Origin: Pseudorasbora parva
Taxonomy: Eukaryota > Chordata > Actinopteri > Cypriniformes > Gobionidae
Assembly: GCF_024679245.1 (NCBI RefSeq)
Contig: NC_090185.1
Coordinates: 22,567,973-22,631,972 of the forward strand
Length of the DNA stretch: 64,000 nt
Reading direction: 5' to 3'
Shown piece after piece: positions 25,510-37,749 of this stretch. The position numbers and the translations under genes are program-made. The notes under the pieces were generated by a model that did no database searches, was not told the origin of the DNA, and saw only the letters and a program-made list of their open reading frames with translations. Numbering within the stretch: position 1 is the first letter of the stretch; each line of letters begins with the position of its first letter.

Positions 25510-26385
25510 GATGTAGGAACGGCCCTCTATGTTCTCTAAAGGTTCGAGATTTTAATCACCTTTAGAGAACCTTTAGGGAATGCTTCACAAGGTCATGGAA
25601 GAATGAGGTGGGATTTATCACACAAACCATTCAGATCCAATTACATCCAACCATATCATAGTATGATGACGACATTGCCTCCCCTCACGTAACTTTCTCA
25701 ATTATCCCCCAATAAACCGGCCAACTAAATGGGCTCGGGGCAAAACCACTTAAAGGCAATCCTGCAAGGTTAGAAAAAAAGCGAAATGCCTGCTAACGCT
25801 GTGGTACGCAGGGAAGGAGACCAGAGGACTTTTTTAATGGATGTAAATGAAGGAGAGGCATCTCCCTGAATAAGCTGCTTTTGAGGGAAAATTGACTAAA
25901 GTGATCTCTTCAGAAGAAACTTTTGATTGCATAGACTTTCAAAAGACAGACAAAAAAAATAATTATATAAAAAATATCTAATTGACAGTATATGCAGCGT
26001 TTTCCCCCGTGGTATTGGAAATAGCATTGAATATCGATGTGACATGTTTTGACTCCACCCCTCAACGAATCGGAATCGAGAATCGAAAAAAGTACCGGAA
26101 TCGAAAGTAAGAGTCGGAATCGGAATCGGAATCAGAATCGTTCAAATCAAAACGATGCCCAACCTTATTTATCAGTATTTATATAAACAAATAAGATGTA
26201 TTTTAGTACTCACTATCAAGCTGGAATACCAGTTTAAAATATATTTTTGTTTGACTCAGTAACGAGCTAGTTATATTTATAAGGCAAAGAAAACGGGTAG
26301 TATTGATCCATGTTTTTCCAATAACATAATTTATACTGTGATGAAGATGAATTTCGTGTAAGATTCATAATATATGTGTTGTACC
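25510..26385. other. Non-coding stretch with a short GGAATC array
   Basis: AATCGGAATCGGAATC-type hexamer repeats occur at about 26050-26145, typical of a decayed transposon end. Nothing else was recognised. Confidence 0.4.
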
Positions 26386-26458
26386 CCTGAAAAGGGGAGA
26401 AGATGATTAAACAGAAAACGCGCACTCGCTGTTTCTCCACTGCAAGCTTTATGTAGAA
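26386..26458 (+). repeat. 73-bp direct repeat, copy 1
   Basis: From CCTGAAAAGGGGAGAAGATG to CAAGCTTTATGTAGAA this is almost identical to 27072-27144 (a few substitutions, same length). The copies are 686 bp apart. The second ends exactly where the inverted-repeat element at 27145 begins. Confidence 0.9.
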
Positions 26459-27071
26459 TGGATTTAGTAATAATTAACATTAAAGTTTTTTCTTCAAACC
26501 TCATTGTCGTATTTTTTTACATACATTCAACACTTTGTACCATACACCTTTAATTAAGTGAATACATGTCTGTAAATAGGCTTTTCGAATACCATAAAGC
26601 TAATCATGTATACAAAAATACAATAAAACATTTTTAAGGCATTTTACAATTACCTGAGAATCAATTATTTTATATCTTTCACTTTTTAGACATAGATGCA
26701 TATTAATATGGAAAATCAGCCATAAGCATGTAAATGTACCATTTCAACTAGTTATTTTATCTGAAAATGGATCTGAAATTCTCAATTCGTTTTTCACACT
26801 CAATATATTCACCTTTGTTTAGCACATCAACAAATTACACATTAAATTCACAAATATAACCCAAATACTGAACATATTCGAGACTCGCGCCATTACATAG
26901 GCCTAACGCCATTATCAGCGTGCTCAAAATGGATCCCTGAGCTCGTACCTCTCTAAATTAACCGTTTTAACATTTCCAAACACACAATCAATATAATACT
27001 CGCATCTGGATACTCTTAAACATATTATAAACATCACTTCAAGGTATTTTGACTAATTATTATTATTTATA

Positions 27072-27144
27072 CCTGAAAAGGGGAGAAGATGATTAAACAG
27101 AAAACTCGCACTCGCTGTTTCTCCACCGCAAGCTTTATGTAGAA
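27072..27144 (+). repeat. 73-bp direct repeat, copy 2
   Basis: The near-identical partner of 26386-26458. Its end abuts the left terminal inverted repeat of the next element. Confidence 0.9.
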
Positions 27145-28151
27145 TTCGCCTTATTCACCTGGCGGCCATTTTGAAAACTCTAACGCTGTTGTGGGGTACA
27201 CAAACCCGGAAGTTGGACTCCGATACAGTACTAATCAATAGCAGCATTCTGTGTCACTCACTTTCTGCCTGCTGTGTGTAACAAAATCATGTAATGCATC
27301 ACTGATAATATGTTTATGTATATAGTTTTCATTTGTTAATGTTTTTAAATTTTCCTCCTAATGTAATTTCTAATGTTCTGCCCTTTTCTGGTACGTTTTT
27401 CCATACTTACAATATACAAGCAGGCCATTTGTATTCCTCCATACCAATAAATGTACATAGTTACCATTTACAAACCTAGACCAGTATGCCTATCAATGTT
27501 TTTGAATGACTTATTTCTTTCTGATGTTCTGACAAGTTGTAAAGTTATGAAAGACATCATCCATGTGTCATAAAATTGTACTTTATTCTTTAGATAAATG
27601 GACATTTTATTTTACATATATGAAGATCCAGTAGCTTATACATACACATATCTCCCACATGTAAATTAACTGTATCAACTATAATACTGATCTGCCCACG
27701 TTGACACTATATGATAGATTAAATTAAGCTTATAACATCACCGTTTTCTCCAGAATGACTGCAGCCGAATCAATTTTTTTTGCAATATTGTCCTGTTTAC
27801 ACCGTGAAGCTGCTTTGGAACAATCGGTATTGTAAAAGCGCTAAATAAAGCTGACTTGACATGTCCCAGTCTTGCTATTGCTTGAGTCTTTCGAACTTCG
27901 TCTGTAGTAAAATGCAGAAATTACGACCAAGATCCCTTCTGATATTTTTTTAATCCACTCTCCATGTAATCCCTTATCCTCCGGAAAACGGTGAAAGGTT
28001 TGTCCTCTGTAGGATTTTATCCTGTGTGACGAAGTGCAGTGAAACAGAATGCGGCTACTGATTAGTACTGTATCGGAGTCCAGCTTCCGGGTTTGTGTAC
28101 CCCACAACAGCGTTAGAGTTTTCAAAATGGCCGCCAGGTGAATAAGGCGAA
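27145..28151. mobile_element. 1.0-kb element with about 110-bp terminal inverted repeats
   Basis: The left arm, TTCGCCTTATTCACCTGGCG through CTCTAACGCTGTTGTGGGGT and GGACTCCGATACAGTACTAA, is matched on the reverse strand by the right arm ending CCAGGTGAATAAGGCGAA at 28151. The arms are almost identical, with small indels, so the element is fairly young. The interior lacks a transposase and includes an L2-like tail (27735-27863). The target duplication is unclear (possibly GAA). Confidence 0.85.
27735..27863 (+). repeat. L2-type 3' tail inside the TIR element
   Basis: GTGAAGCTGCTTTGGAACAA, then GGTATTGTAAAAGCGCTAAA and TAAAGCTGACTTGACATG match the form of a frequent cyprinid L2-type LINE or SINE 3' end. 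Only the tail is present. Confidence 0.55.
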
Positions 28152-28159
28152 TGGAGAAA

Positions 28160-28806
28160 TCCCGCGAGTTCTCCCCCTAGTGTTCGCGCAGAGCAGAGCA
28201 ATCGATCGTCCAACTTATCATACCAACGAACTGATAACAGATAACTAAGAATGACCATCAAATACATATAAACATTTTATAAACTTTGTTACATATTCAA
28301 AATAGCAATTATATATAGAAATATGCATATATAGTACAGTATAACAGACTTATGCATTTTTTAAATGCACATGTTCATTTTCAATCTGTCACATATACTG
28401 TGTTTTGCATGTAAGAGTTTCCATAGAACTTAGTTCTAAAAAAAAAAGTTCCTGGATGTGGTGTACTAACTTTTAGACATGCATTTTGATATCTAAAGTT
28501 ACATTTTGCGAAATTCAAAACAACAGCGATCAACTTGAGCTAAGCATATTGAGTATTTATCATCTCTACTAATGGCTAAGTGTATAACATTGTAACTTTA
28601 TGCAAAGTAATGTTATGATAGCTATATTAGGCAGCTTCATGTGCTAGTGATACATGCTTCATGAAAACATAAACCAAAAAAATCTATAATCAAAATGAAA
28701 GATTACCTGTCCAGGTATACAGCCAGCAAGGAGTTGCTTTTCAGCCCCTTGAGGTCCCTCCTCACCCTCGGTGAAAACCAATAGACCTAGCCTCAGCATA
28801 GTCAAG
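28160..28806. other. Non-coding stretch before the retrotransposon
   Basis: No 5' LTR, primer-binding site or gag ORF was found here, so the retrotransposon downstream appears truncated at its 5' side. Confidence 0.4.
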
Positions 28807-31044
28807 TAGAGACTTAACAACATTTATTACCCAGGACGGCCTGTTTCGTTATAGCGTGTCCCATATGGACTGGCTTCGGCCGTGCCTGCTTTCCAGAAAA
28901 TGATGATGACTATACTGCATGGATTGTCAGGTCTTCATGCCTACCTGGATGACCTAATTGTTTATGGAGCAACAGAGGACATCCATGACACCCGTTTAAA
29001 TGCTGTACTTCACTGTCTGAACAAGGCAGGTCTGAAACTAAATATGCAGAAATGTAAATTTGAGCTGCAAACACTTCGATTTTTGGGGTACACAATTTCT
29101 AAAGAGGGATTGCATCCAGACTCCGATAACGTAATTGCTGTCGTGCATGCGCCTGCACCCCATGATCCTGCCTCACTGCACTCATTCTTGGACCTCACAT
29201 CTTGGTATAGTAAATTTATACCAGATTATGCAACAGTGGTTGAACCCCTGCCAGAAGTTTTGAGAACCTCCACTGACACAAACGTTTTCTGGACTGATAA
29301 AGCTGAACAAAATTTCATCACACTGAAAACACTTTTATCAAAGAGCCCCATTCTAACTCTGTTTGATCCTGGACCACCAACTTAAGTGAGTACTGATGCT
29401 TCTGATTAGGGTGTGGGGGGAGTTCTTTCTCAAATGAGCACAGATGGTACCGAGCACATTGAACTCTTTCGCAAGCCAAAAGAAAGTACTCGACTGTGGA
29501 AAGGGAAGCTATGGCTTGTGTGTGGAGCATTGAAAAATGGAGAACGTATCTTTGGGGTAGACATTTTGTTCTGTGCACCGATCACAAAGCCCTTACAACG
29601 CTTCTTACATCCAAAGGAACAGGGCGAGCTGGCATGCGAATTGCTAGGTGGTCAGCCCGTCTGTTATGCTATTCCTATTATGTGGCATTCCTCCCTGGGA
29701 GGTACAACACAACAGCAGACTGCCTACCTCGGCTTCCTTTACCTGAGCCCAGTGATTCAACGGATGAACCGGAAATGGTTGCCACTGTTTCTTACTTACT
29801 TGCCATGTCAGTCTCTGAATTCTCTTCTGCATCAGAGAGCTGCTGGCACCACTTCGCGCACAGATTGTGAATGACTGGCCTAAAAACAAGAAGTCAGTGA
29901 CACAAGAACTAGAGCCTTACTTACACATCAGACATGAGCTTTCCGTGGAAGGTCCGTTGATTATGCGGGGTGATCATTGCCTAGTAGCCCCATTATCACT
30001 GCGTACAAGACTGGTAAATTTAGCTCATGAAGGACACCAAGGCATTGTACGGACAAAACAAAGATTGCGTGAGCTCTACTGGTGGCCAAAAATGGGCAGA
30101 AGTGTAGAGACTCTAATTGCCTCATGTTTGACATGTCAGCTGAATGACAAAACAGCCAAGCCAGCACCTGCACCTCTCATACCTGTGGAACTACCTAATG
30201 GTCCATGGAAAAAGGTAGCCATCGATATTGTGGGACCATTTGAGTCTGCTATGTGGGATTGCCTCTCTTTAGTAGAGAAGGAAATCCACACTGCTTAGTG
30301 TCTGACACTGGTCCACAACTGACATCTGCTGCTTTTGCTGATTTTCTGAAGGAGCGTAACTTTCATCTTGTGTACTCCAGTCTATATTATCCACAGGCCA
30401 ACGGGGCAGTGGAGCGATTTAATAGGGTGTTGAAACAATGCATCCAATCTCTTAAAAAGAAGCCATGGAAGTAGGTTGTGAAGCAGTTCTTGCATAATTT
30501 CTGAGTGACACCACATGCTACACCTTTCGAACTCCTGTGTGGTTGCAAGATGCGTACAAAATTGAATGTACTGCCTGCCCGCATGGAAATGAAAACCTAT
30601 TCAGAGATCAAAGACACTGTGACACGTAAACAGCAAAAATGTAAAGACTATACTGACAAAAAGAGAGGAGCTAAGGTACCCAAATTCAAGGAAAAGGATT
30701 GGGTGCGTATAAAGAAACCAGAGCATGTTCACAAAGGCTCAACAAGGTACACTGCTCTATGTTTGGTAAGAAGGAGAGTTGGTCCAAATACATTCTTGCT
30801 GGAGGATGGAAAGAAATGGAATGCGTCTCGTCTAACGGGAGTTCCAAATGAGGTGTTGATAAGTTTAAAAAGTACACCAGAAGTGAAACCAAGCTTGCCT
30901 CAGGCTCATGTAAAAGAACAGCGAATGAGTATCAGAAGAAGTGTGAGAGTACCTAACCAACCAGTTTGGTTGAAGCACTTGAAGGTAGAAATAAAGAGAT
31001 GCAATGGTGGTAAATTAGTCATAATTCAGCAGTTGTTGTTTTGA
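28807..31044 (+). pseudogene. Gypsy (Ty3) retrotransposon pol, 5'-truncated and broken
   Basis: Domains follow the Ty3 order. Reverse transcriptase: a fragment with RDLTTFITQDGLFRYS, a one-base slip near 28856, then VPYGLASAVPAFQKMM and the catalytic YLDDLIVYG. RNase H: CVWSIEKWRTYLWGRHF, CTDHKALTTLL and LPGRYNTTADCLPR, in shifted frames. Integrase: the zinc-binding HEGHQG...CLTC and first Asp in AIDIVGPF, then VSDTGPQLTS (second Asp) and PQANGAVERFNRVLK (Glu). The first and second Asp are far closer than normal, so part of the catalytic core is deleted. The C-terminal part runs to 31044. Gag, protease and the start of RT are absent. Several stops and frameshifts make the copy inactive. Confidence 0.92.
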
Positions 31045-31228
31045 GCTGTTTATTTGGTAAAGTTTAAATGTTATTAAGGCACTTATTAAAGAAAGTGTTC
31101 TTTAGAGTCATCAGGAGTAATTTACTAATAGTGCTTGTTATATTTTTGTGTTTAGAATAGATTACACTATTATGTTGTAATGTTCTAGTACAATATCCCC
31201 AGTATAAATGCTTCAAAGAAAGGGGAAA

Positions 31229-31371
31229 TGTTGTTTCTGCAAAAGTATTGTGTAGCCACTAGATGGCAGTAGAGGAGAGGAGGAGGAGAGAAAAAGACAG
31301 TAAAGAAAGAGACTATACACTCGTGCCTGTGTTTGCTTCTTTATTCTGCGATAAGACGTACAAACATCACA
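31229..31371 (+). repeat. Probable 3' LTR of the gypsy element
   Basis: A purine-rich tract (AAAGAAAGGGGAAA, 31215-31228) stands directly before TGTTGTTTCTGC, as a polypurine tract does before a 3' LTR starting TG. A plausible CA end is CAAACATCACA at 31371. No 5' LTR exists in the window for comparison, so the right border is a guess. Confidence 0.5.
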
Positions 31372-31469
31372 CTGGGTTTTTGGTTCTGGGTTTTTTAGCT
31401 TGTTTTCTGTACACCTTGTCACATATCAGCTTTTAGACATTGTTTTTTGTGTGTGTTATAAATCAGAAA

Positions 31470-31717
31470 TAATCCTAATTCCTCAACCCTATTAGGGGAT
31501 CCTAATAACCCCCATATAATGATTGGCTTAATCACCCTGTCTCCTCTCCACCAATCAACTGGTGTGTGGTGAGCGTTCTGGCACAATATGGCTGCTATTG
31601 CATCATCCAGGTGGGTGCTGCACATTGGTGGTGGTTGAGGATATTCCTCCCTTCTATATGTAAAGCGATTTGAGTGCCTAGAAAAGCGCTATATAAATGT
31701 AACAAATTATTATTATT
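31470..31717 (+). repeat. SINE/L2-like repeat with (ATT)n tail
   Basis: The words GGTGTGTGGTGAGCGTTCTG, CATCATCCAGGTGGGTGCTG, CACATTGGTGGTGGTTGAGG and GAGTGCCTAGAAAAGCGCTA, with an ATTATTATT end, form a repeat known from many fish genomes whose 3' end is L2-like. The copy looks complete at its 3' side. Confidence 0.7.
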
Positions 31718-31729
31718 AGAAATGACAAG

Positions 31730-32539
31730 GAGGCAGCCTCACGCAATAGAAAGTCAAAGGAAATGGTTGGTCTATGGGTTGGCTGTTTCCAACGAAGATA
31801 AAGATTTTGAGGAACAACCAATTGTTTTGAGACTGGAAATGGATATTTTTAAGTCGTTTAGTCTTTATATTTTCAGTAAGATCTGGAAAATGTCAGTAAC
31901 TTACTATAACTTTAGCCTACATGTGAACTAGCATATAACCTTATGTTAACGTTAGCAGTCACGACTTTGTTTTTAGCATTGTAAAAACAATTTCATCATT
32001 GTAATGCATCACCGTATAATTTTACAATAATAGCTTCTTAACTTAGAGTCATAAACTTTAAACAGCCATTGGTTAGTGCATAAATGTTGTAGTAAAGTTT
32101 TTTTTAACAAACTGACTAAATGCCTTGTCAGATGACTATTGTTTTATATATATACTTAAGTGGTGAAGAAGGGGATGTTAGCTAGAAGGATCGAGGGATC
32201 TACGCATCTAAACTAGCATAGTTAGCTCCTGAGTTATGTTTTGTTGATGAAATATAGGCTAAATTATAATTCTATCCGACAAAAGGGATTGCCATATGTA
32301 CATACGGTTGTATTTTTCAAATTAATTTTTTCAAACACAGGCAGGGAATAATATTAACCTTTGAAATTTGTCACGGATTTGTCATACTGTCATGTATGCT
32401 ACTTGGAGTTTCCTACTGTTACTGTACTGCACAGGGGATATTATCGTTAATGTTGTCTCACTAAGAAACTTTCAATTTAATCAGAAATTGTTTAGACAGT
32501 CAGTAAGTAGATGAAATCACTGCTTGCGGGAATAGTTTT
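31730..32539. other. Non-coding stretch, nothing recognised
   Basis: AT-rich; no exon, RNA gene or paired transposon ends seen. Confidence 0.4.
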
Positions 32540-33076
32540 AATTGCCGCTTCTTCAGTATCAGACGCTGGGTGAAGCCTGCTTGATATTGTCCAAGGTTAG
32601 AAAAATTGTCCGTGGTGAAATGGGCCAAGCAAACAAACAACTTTTAATTAAATTGTTGTGGTATCTGGTTAAAGCTAAACATCCACCATGCCTGTTGACA
32701 GTTTTGTTCTGTGGGAAGAGTATAAAAAGTCCTCACATCCCCTGCACAGCCTGGAACATAACATTTATTTCCATAATCTACCATTTTTGCTATCCTCGCA
32801 TGACGCATGTTTATTCACAATACCTGCCCGCTTGGCCTTACATGTGCTGGCATATGCAAATGTTGGGGGCGTACATATTAATGATTCCAACAGTTGCGTC
32901 ACACTCAGTATTATATTGAGAATCGCCAGTTTTTCTGTGGTGTTTTTCACAAACAAGATTTACATATGAAGGAGGATGCAATGGTGTTTGAGACTCACTG
33001 TATGTGATGTCCATGTACTGATTGTTATTCAACTATGCCAAAGTTAATTCAATTTTTCATTCTAGGGCACCTTTAA
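32540..33076. repeat. Interspersed cyprinid repeat
   Basis: The 3' part (TGTTTGAGACTCACTGTATG, TTATTCAACTATGCCAAAG, TTTTTCATTCTAGGGCACC then TTTAA) resembles the end of an abundant cyprinid non-autonomous element. The 125- and 93-codon ORFs inside overlap each other in different frames and show no domain, so no gene is called. The left end is uncertain. Confidence 0.45.
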
Positions 33077-33870
33077 GGCATTTTTACTTAGAGGCCCACT
33101 GAAGTGCATTGAAACGAATGTGCGCCAATTTATTCAATGTGCTGACGTATTTTCCCCTCAAACGGCTCTAGCTGTTAGCAACTCAACCCCTTTTTTGAAA
33201 CAGCCAATATCGTTTTGTTAATATACAGTTCGACTAGAACCTGTTTGGTAAAGCCAGTTTCCTCTAACCGTTTATCATCATGATATCCCCCATATCGCTT
33301 TGAAATACAGCATTCTGTGCAGAATTCAAATGGATCCGAAATGTTTTGTTGTCTGCACTGACTTACGCATATGATCCGTGCTGCGCTCTCGTGTCTGTAG
33401 TCTAACTTTAGACCAGAGCCATTGGTGTGTGTGTATGTGTCAGTGCGTGCTGCTGCGGTGCGTGAAACTAACGTGAAAACAGACTTAATTCGCCTCAACT
33501 GAAAGCATATTTACACTGAATCGTTTACTATCGCATATATTGTGCCATGAGCCTTTTACCATGTAGAAATGAGTAAATGTGTGAACAGCTGACTGATTTC
33601 AGCCACAGCTTCAGCAGTGTAGGGGGCGGGCTTTAGATTCTAGAGAGCATTTTGATTGGACAGAAGATTTGACGAGAAGGTGAAGTCTGCGATGATGTCC
33701 TCAAAATCTGTAGCCTAATTCATATTAATGGAAGTGAAAGACTGTAAGCTTTGAATGCTTATATCTCCTAAGTGCAAATTTTGTCATTGTTTTGGAACAC
33801 ACCAGCTTATTTATAACTTTAAGGCTAACATGGCCATACTAAAAGCTTCATTTTTGATTTCAGTTGGCCT
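33077..33870 (-). mobile_element. Repeat related to 22811-23257 (inverted copy)
   Basis: On the reverse strand, after TTTAAAGGCCAACTGAAATC, the words GCCATGTTAGCCTTA, AAACAATGACAAAATT, GATATAAGCATT and ACAGTCTTTCACTTCC occur in the same order as in the first copy. The far end could not be fixed. Confidence 0.5.
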
Positions 33871-34255
33871 TTAAATCATATAAAAGACGGTATGTCAAGC
33901 CATACAAACAACTCACATCAGATGTGTTTATAGAGCCCTCTTCTGGCAGAAAGGGTCCATCACAACACAAAAAAGCATGCTATGAAATTGTGCCCCATGT
34001 ATGTCTATATGTGGAAATGCCAACCATATTTTTAAATATTTTGTGCTGATTTAATACATGCATTATGGAATTTTCAAATCAGATGAACAATTCTGAAGAT
34101 ATTTTGTACTGGATTTGTATAGAAAAAAGGGTCTCGGCATTAAACAATGTTTCGTATGACAGCTGATGAGCTGAATTATAGATCTTGCTATGGATGTGAA
34201 ATTTAAAGGCATCCTTCTAAAGAAAGTAAAATTGCTTCAGCTTTTCCACACTGTA

Positions 34256-35830
34256 CAGGTCCTTCTCAAAAAATTAGCATATTGTGATAAAAGTTCATTA
34301 TTTCCCATAATGTAATGATAAAAATTAAACTTGCATATATTTTAGATTCATTGCACACCAACTGAAATATTTCAGGTCTTTTTTTTTTTTAATACTGATG
34401 ATTTTGGCATACAGCTCATGAAAACCCAAAATTCCTATCTCAAAAAATTAGCATATTTCATCCGACCAATAAAAGAAAAGTGTTTTTAATACAAAAAAGG
34501 TCAACCTTCAAATAATTATGTTCAGTTATGCACTCAATACTTGGTCAGGAATCCTTTTGCAGAAATGACTGCTTCAGTGCGGCGTGGCATGGAGGCGATC
34601 AGCCTGTGGCACTGCTGAGGTGTTATGGAGGCCCAGGATGCTTCGATAGCGGCCTTAAGCTCATCCAGAGTGTTGGGTCTTGCGTCTCTCAACTTTCTCT
34701 TCACAATATCCCACAGATTCTCTATGGGGTTCAGGTCAGGAGAGTTGGCAGGCCAATTGAGCACAGTAATACCATGGTCAGTAAACCATTGACCAGTGGT
34801 TTTGGCACTGTGAGCAGGTGCCAGTTCGTGCTGAAAAACGAAATCTTCCTCTCCATAAAGCTTTTCAGCAGGTGGAAGCATGAAGTGCTCCAAAATCTCC
34901 TGATAGCTAGCTGCATTGACCCTGCCCTTGATAAAACACAGTGGACCAACACCAGCAGCTGACATGGCACCCCAGACCATCACTGACTGTGGGTACTTGA
35001 CACTGGACTTCAGGCATTTTGGCATTTCCTTCTCCCCAGTCTTCCTCCAGACTCTGGCACCTTGATTTCCGAATAACATGCAAAATTTGCTTTCATACGA
35101 AAAAAGTACTTTTGACCACTGAGCAACAGTTCAGTGCTGCTTCTCTGTAGCCCAAAAGTGGCTTGACCTGGGGAATGCGGCACCTGTAGCCCATTTCCTG
35201 CACACGCCTGTGCACGATGACTCTGGATGTTTCTACTCCAGACTCAGTCCACTGCTTCTGCTGGTCCCTCAAGGTCTGGAATCGGTCCTTCTCCACAATC
35301 TTCCTCAGAGTCCGGTCACTTCTTCTCGTTGTGCAGCGTTTTTTGCCACACTTTTTCCTTCCCACAGACTTCCCACTGAGGTGCCTTGATACAGCACTCT
35401 GAGAACAGCCTATTCGTTCAGAAATTTCTTTCTGTGTCTTACCCTCTCGCTTGAGGATGTCAATGATGGTCTTCTGAACAGCAGTCAGGTCGGCAGTCTT
35501 ACCCATGATTGCGGTTTTGAGTAATGAACCAGGCTGGGAGTTTTTAAAAGCCTCAGGAATCTTTTGCAGGTGTTTAGAGTTAATTATTTGATTCAGATGA
35601 TTAGGTTAATAGCTCGTTATGAGAACCTTTTCATAATATGCTAATTTTTTGAGATTTTGGGTTTTCATGAGCTGTATGCTAAAATCATCAGTATTAAAAC
35701 AATAAAAGACCTGAAATATTTCAGTTGTGTGCAATGAATCTAAAATATATGAAAGTTAAAAAAATGTTCATTACATTATGGAAAATAATGAACTTTTATC
35801 ACAATATGCTAATTTTTTGAGAATGACATG
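34256..35830 (-). mobile_element. Tc1/mariner element, copy 2 (complete length)
   Basis: The 1575-bp element is flanked by TA on both sides (34254-34255 and 35831-35832). Its terminal inverted repeats of about 200 bp start CAGGTCCTTCTCAAAAAA, and the transposase lies on the reverse strand. It is the best-preserved member of this Tc1 family here in length, but not in coding capacity. Confidence 0.96.
34534..35506 (-). pseudogene. Tc1 transposase pseudogene (copy 2)
   Basis: The N-terminal part (35506-35093) gives MGKTADLTAVQKTIIDILKR with a helix-turn-helix around GKTQKEISERIGCSQSAVSR. The catalytic part (35079-34534) gives NQGARVWRKTG, VMVWGAMSAAG, FQHELAPAHSAK, NSPDLNPIENLW and the family C-terminus. 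The halves lie in different frames because of the same missing base seen in copies 1 and 3 (near 35141-35150). Two catalytic positions look lost as well: the first Asp reads Tyr (SYESK instead of SDESK) and the second reads Glu (FQHEL). The protein would be inactive even without the frameshift. Confidence 0.94.
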
Positions 35831-35832
35831 TA

Positions 35833-36160
35833 TTTATTATTGCATAATCAAACTCTTTTACATACTTGGATTGAATTATTATCAAGTCATTTGTAAAAGA
35901 TACAGAGTGTGTAAAACTGTTTACATTTGCTCAGTGAGCCCTCTAGTGGTGTAGACTGTAAAAACCTATGTTAAAACGTAAAAAAAAAAAAAAACTCTAC
36001 TCTGATTGGCTAGATTTACATGCCACTTTACATTCGAGGCTCTGTGCACTGTCAGCATGTTTAATAATTTTGTTGCCAACCCACAAAGATTATCAAGTTT
36101 TCTAATCTGAATTAGTGATGCTACAAACTGGCAGTTAAATAATACTTACTGGAAGCTCAT
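35833..36160. other. Upstream flank of protease gene A
   Basis: AT-rich sequence with a short poly(A) run and no recognisable repeat ends. It leads into the conserved proximal promoter of gene A. Confidence 0.4.
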
Positions 36161-36233
36161 AGTCTCCACCCAACTTTTGAAGGTATTTATATTGTGTTTA
36201 ACCTGCAAGAGCTCACTGGTCGTCTTCTTCATC
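36161..36233 (+). promoter_or_regulatory. Proximal promoter and 5' UTR of protease gene A
   Basis: AGTCTCCACCCA (36161-36172), a TATA-like TATTTATATTG (about 36184-36194) and AGAGCTCACTG, then TCTTCTTCATCATG, recur before genes B and C with similar spacing (59-72 bp from GTCTCCACCCA to the start codon). The block is conserved among paralogues, so it probably contains the core promoter. Confidence 0.65.
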
Positions 36234-37693
36234 ATGGCCATCATCATCATCTCTCTGCTCCTGCTGGCCTCTCTGATGCCACACTTGACCTTCACTGGTG
36301 AGAGAAAACAAAACACTAATAACCTGAGTTTTATACCATACATATCAGTAAGGCAGAAACATACTAACTAACACTGTCTTTCTGTTAGCTCATGTGAATG
36401 TGGGTATAGTGAACGGCACAGAAGCCAAACCCCACTCCAGACCTTACATGGTTTCTGTTCAGGTGAATAGGTTATATATCTGCGGTGGATTCCTTATTTC
36501 TGATAGATTTGTCATGACTGCCGCACATTGCAGAGAACAGTAAGACCTTGTTTGATATGCAATATTTAGTTAGCTAATTATATTATTGTTATTAGCTTAA
36601 TTATGTAGTTTTTTCACGGTATGTTTTTAAATAATGTAAGCTGACAACACAATCATATACTGTGAAATATTAATTATGACTTTGGATACCAAGTTTTTGC
36701 TAAATACATTTCTTTTAACAGTTTTGAAGTTCTGACAGTTGTGCTAGGTGCACATGAGCTACATAAAAGCAAGTCCCGGATCAATGTGGATTCCTACCAT
36801 AAGCATCCGGACTATAAAAGACCATCCCATCATAATGACATTATGCTTTTGAAGGTAACAAACTACATTACTAAAACTATTAATATTTGGGTTGCACTTT
36901 ATTTCACAGTATGTGTACTTACAGTGTACTTACCTAAGAAAGTAATGCTAATATAAGGTAACTACATGGGTTAAGTTTAGGTTTAGTTTCCGGGTTAGAA
37001 CCTAGATATAACCCAGTTATTAATAATAATGACATAGTATGTACATGGAGAACATGACTGTAAAAAAAAGTGCTACCAATATTCTTTTTTAGGAAATAGT
37101 GGTACAATCCTGTCGGTTTTATATTACACTTCTTACTCCATCTGGAAGATGATCAAATCCTTCTATTGATGACGATGCCGTTTTTGGTTTACAGCTAGAA
37201 AAACGTGTGAAACTCAACAACAATATAAACTGGATACCCATACCAAAGAAAGAAGAAGATATCGAAGCAGATACTGTTTGTAGTGTTGCGGGATGGGGAA
37301 TTACAGAAACTGGCAAAATAAGTGATCGCCTTATGGAGACAAATGTGACAGTCATGAAAAACAGCGAATGTGAATTAAAATGGAAGGAATATTATTCAAC
37401 TTCACAGATGATATGTGTACATGGCCATGGAGGAAGCTGTACAGTATGTGTAAATAAACAACAAAAACAATTGAGTAACCAAATCTTAATGTGTGACAAC
37501 ACATGACTTATGTGTTGATCTGTGTTTTTAACAGGGGGATTCAGGAGGTCCTTTGGTTTGTGGAAACACTGCAGTTGGTGTCACATCCTTCGGAGACCCT
37601 GATGGTTGTAATTCAATTAAACAACCTGAAGTATATATTAAGATTTCAGCATATCTTCCATGGATTAAGAGCATTATTGGAAATGTAAATTGA
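36234..37693 (+). CDS. Granzyme/mast-cell-type serine protease, gene A (S1 family, complete)
   Basis: Five exons, all GT-AG: 36234-36297, 36389-36539, 36722-36854, 37195-37443 and 37535-37693, giving 251 residues. A signal peptide ([20 protein letters not shown]) and short propeptide precede the mature end [13 protein letters not shown] (Ile28), so activation needs cleavage of a short peptide, as in granule proteases. The catalytic triad is complete: His68 in TAAHC, Asp111 in NDIMLL, Ser202 in GDSGGP. Aligning by these motifs, the S1 pocket would have Gly189, Ser190 and Glu226 (QPEVY), and the Cys191-Cys220 pair is kept. Such enzymes sit in granules of cytotoxic or mast-type leukocytes and cut proteins after release. 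The start is chosen because it begins the signal peptide and is shared with genes B and C. Exact orthology (granzyme, mast cell protease, duodenase-like) cannot be fixed; no symbol is given. Confidence 0.93.
36891..37077. mobile_element. Small TIR element in intron 3 of gene A
   Basis: GTTGCACTTTATTTCACAGT at the left and, on the reverse strand, GGTAGCACTTTTTTTTACAG at the right form imperfect terminal repeats of about 20 bp. The ends resemble those of the large element at 44073-47709 (GGTAACACTTTACAATAACA), so it may be a mini-derivative of that family. It lies wholly inside the intron. Confidence 0.55.
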
Positions 37694-37749
37694 GTTGCAG
37701 TTGAAATCAAACATTTTTGTTGAGTTGATTTGCCCCCAAATCCTCTTTC

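Noticed and set aside
32542..32969. 125- and 93-codon overlapping ORFs
   Set aside because: They lie in an interspersed repeat and in conflicting frames, without a domain.
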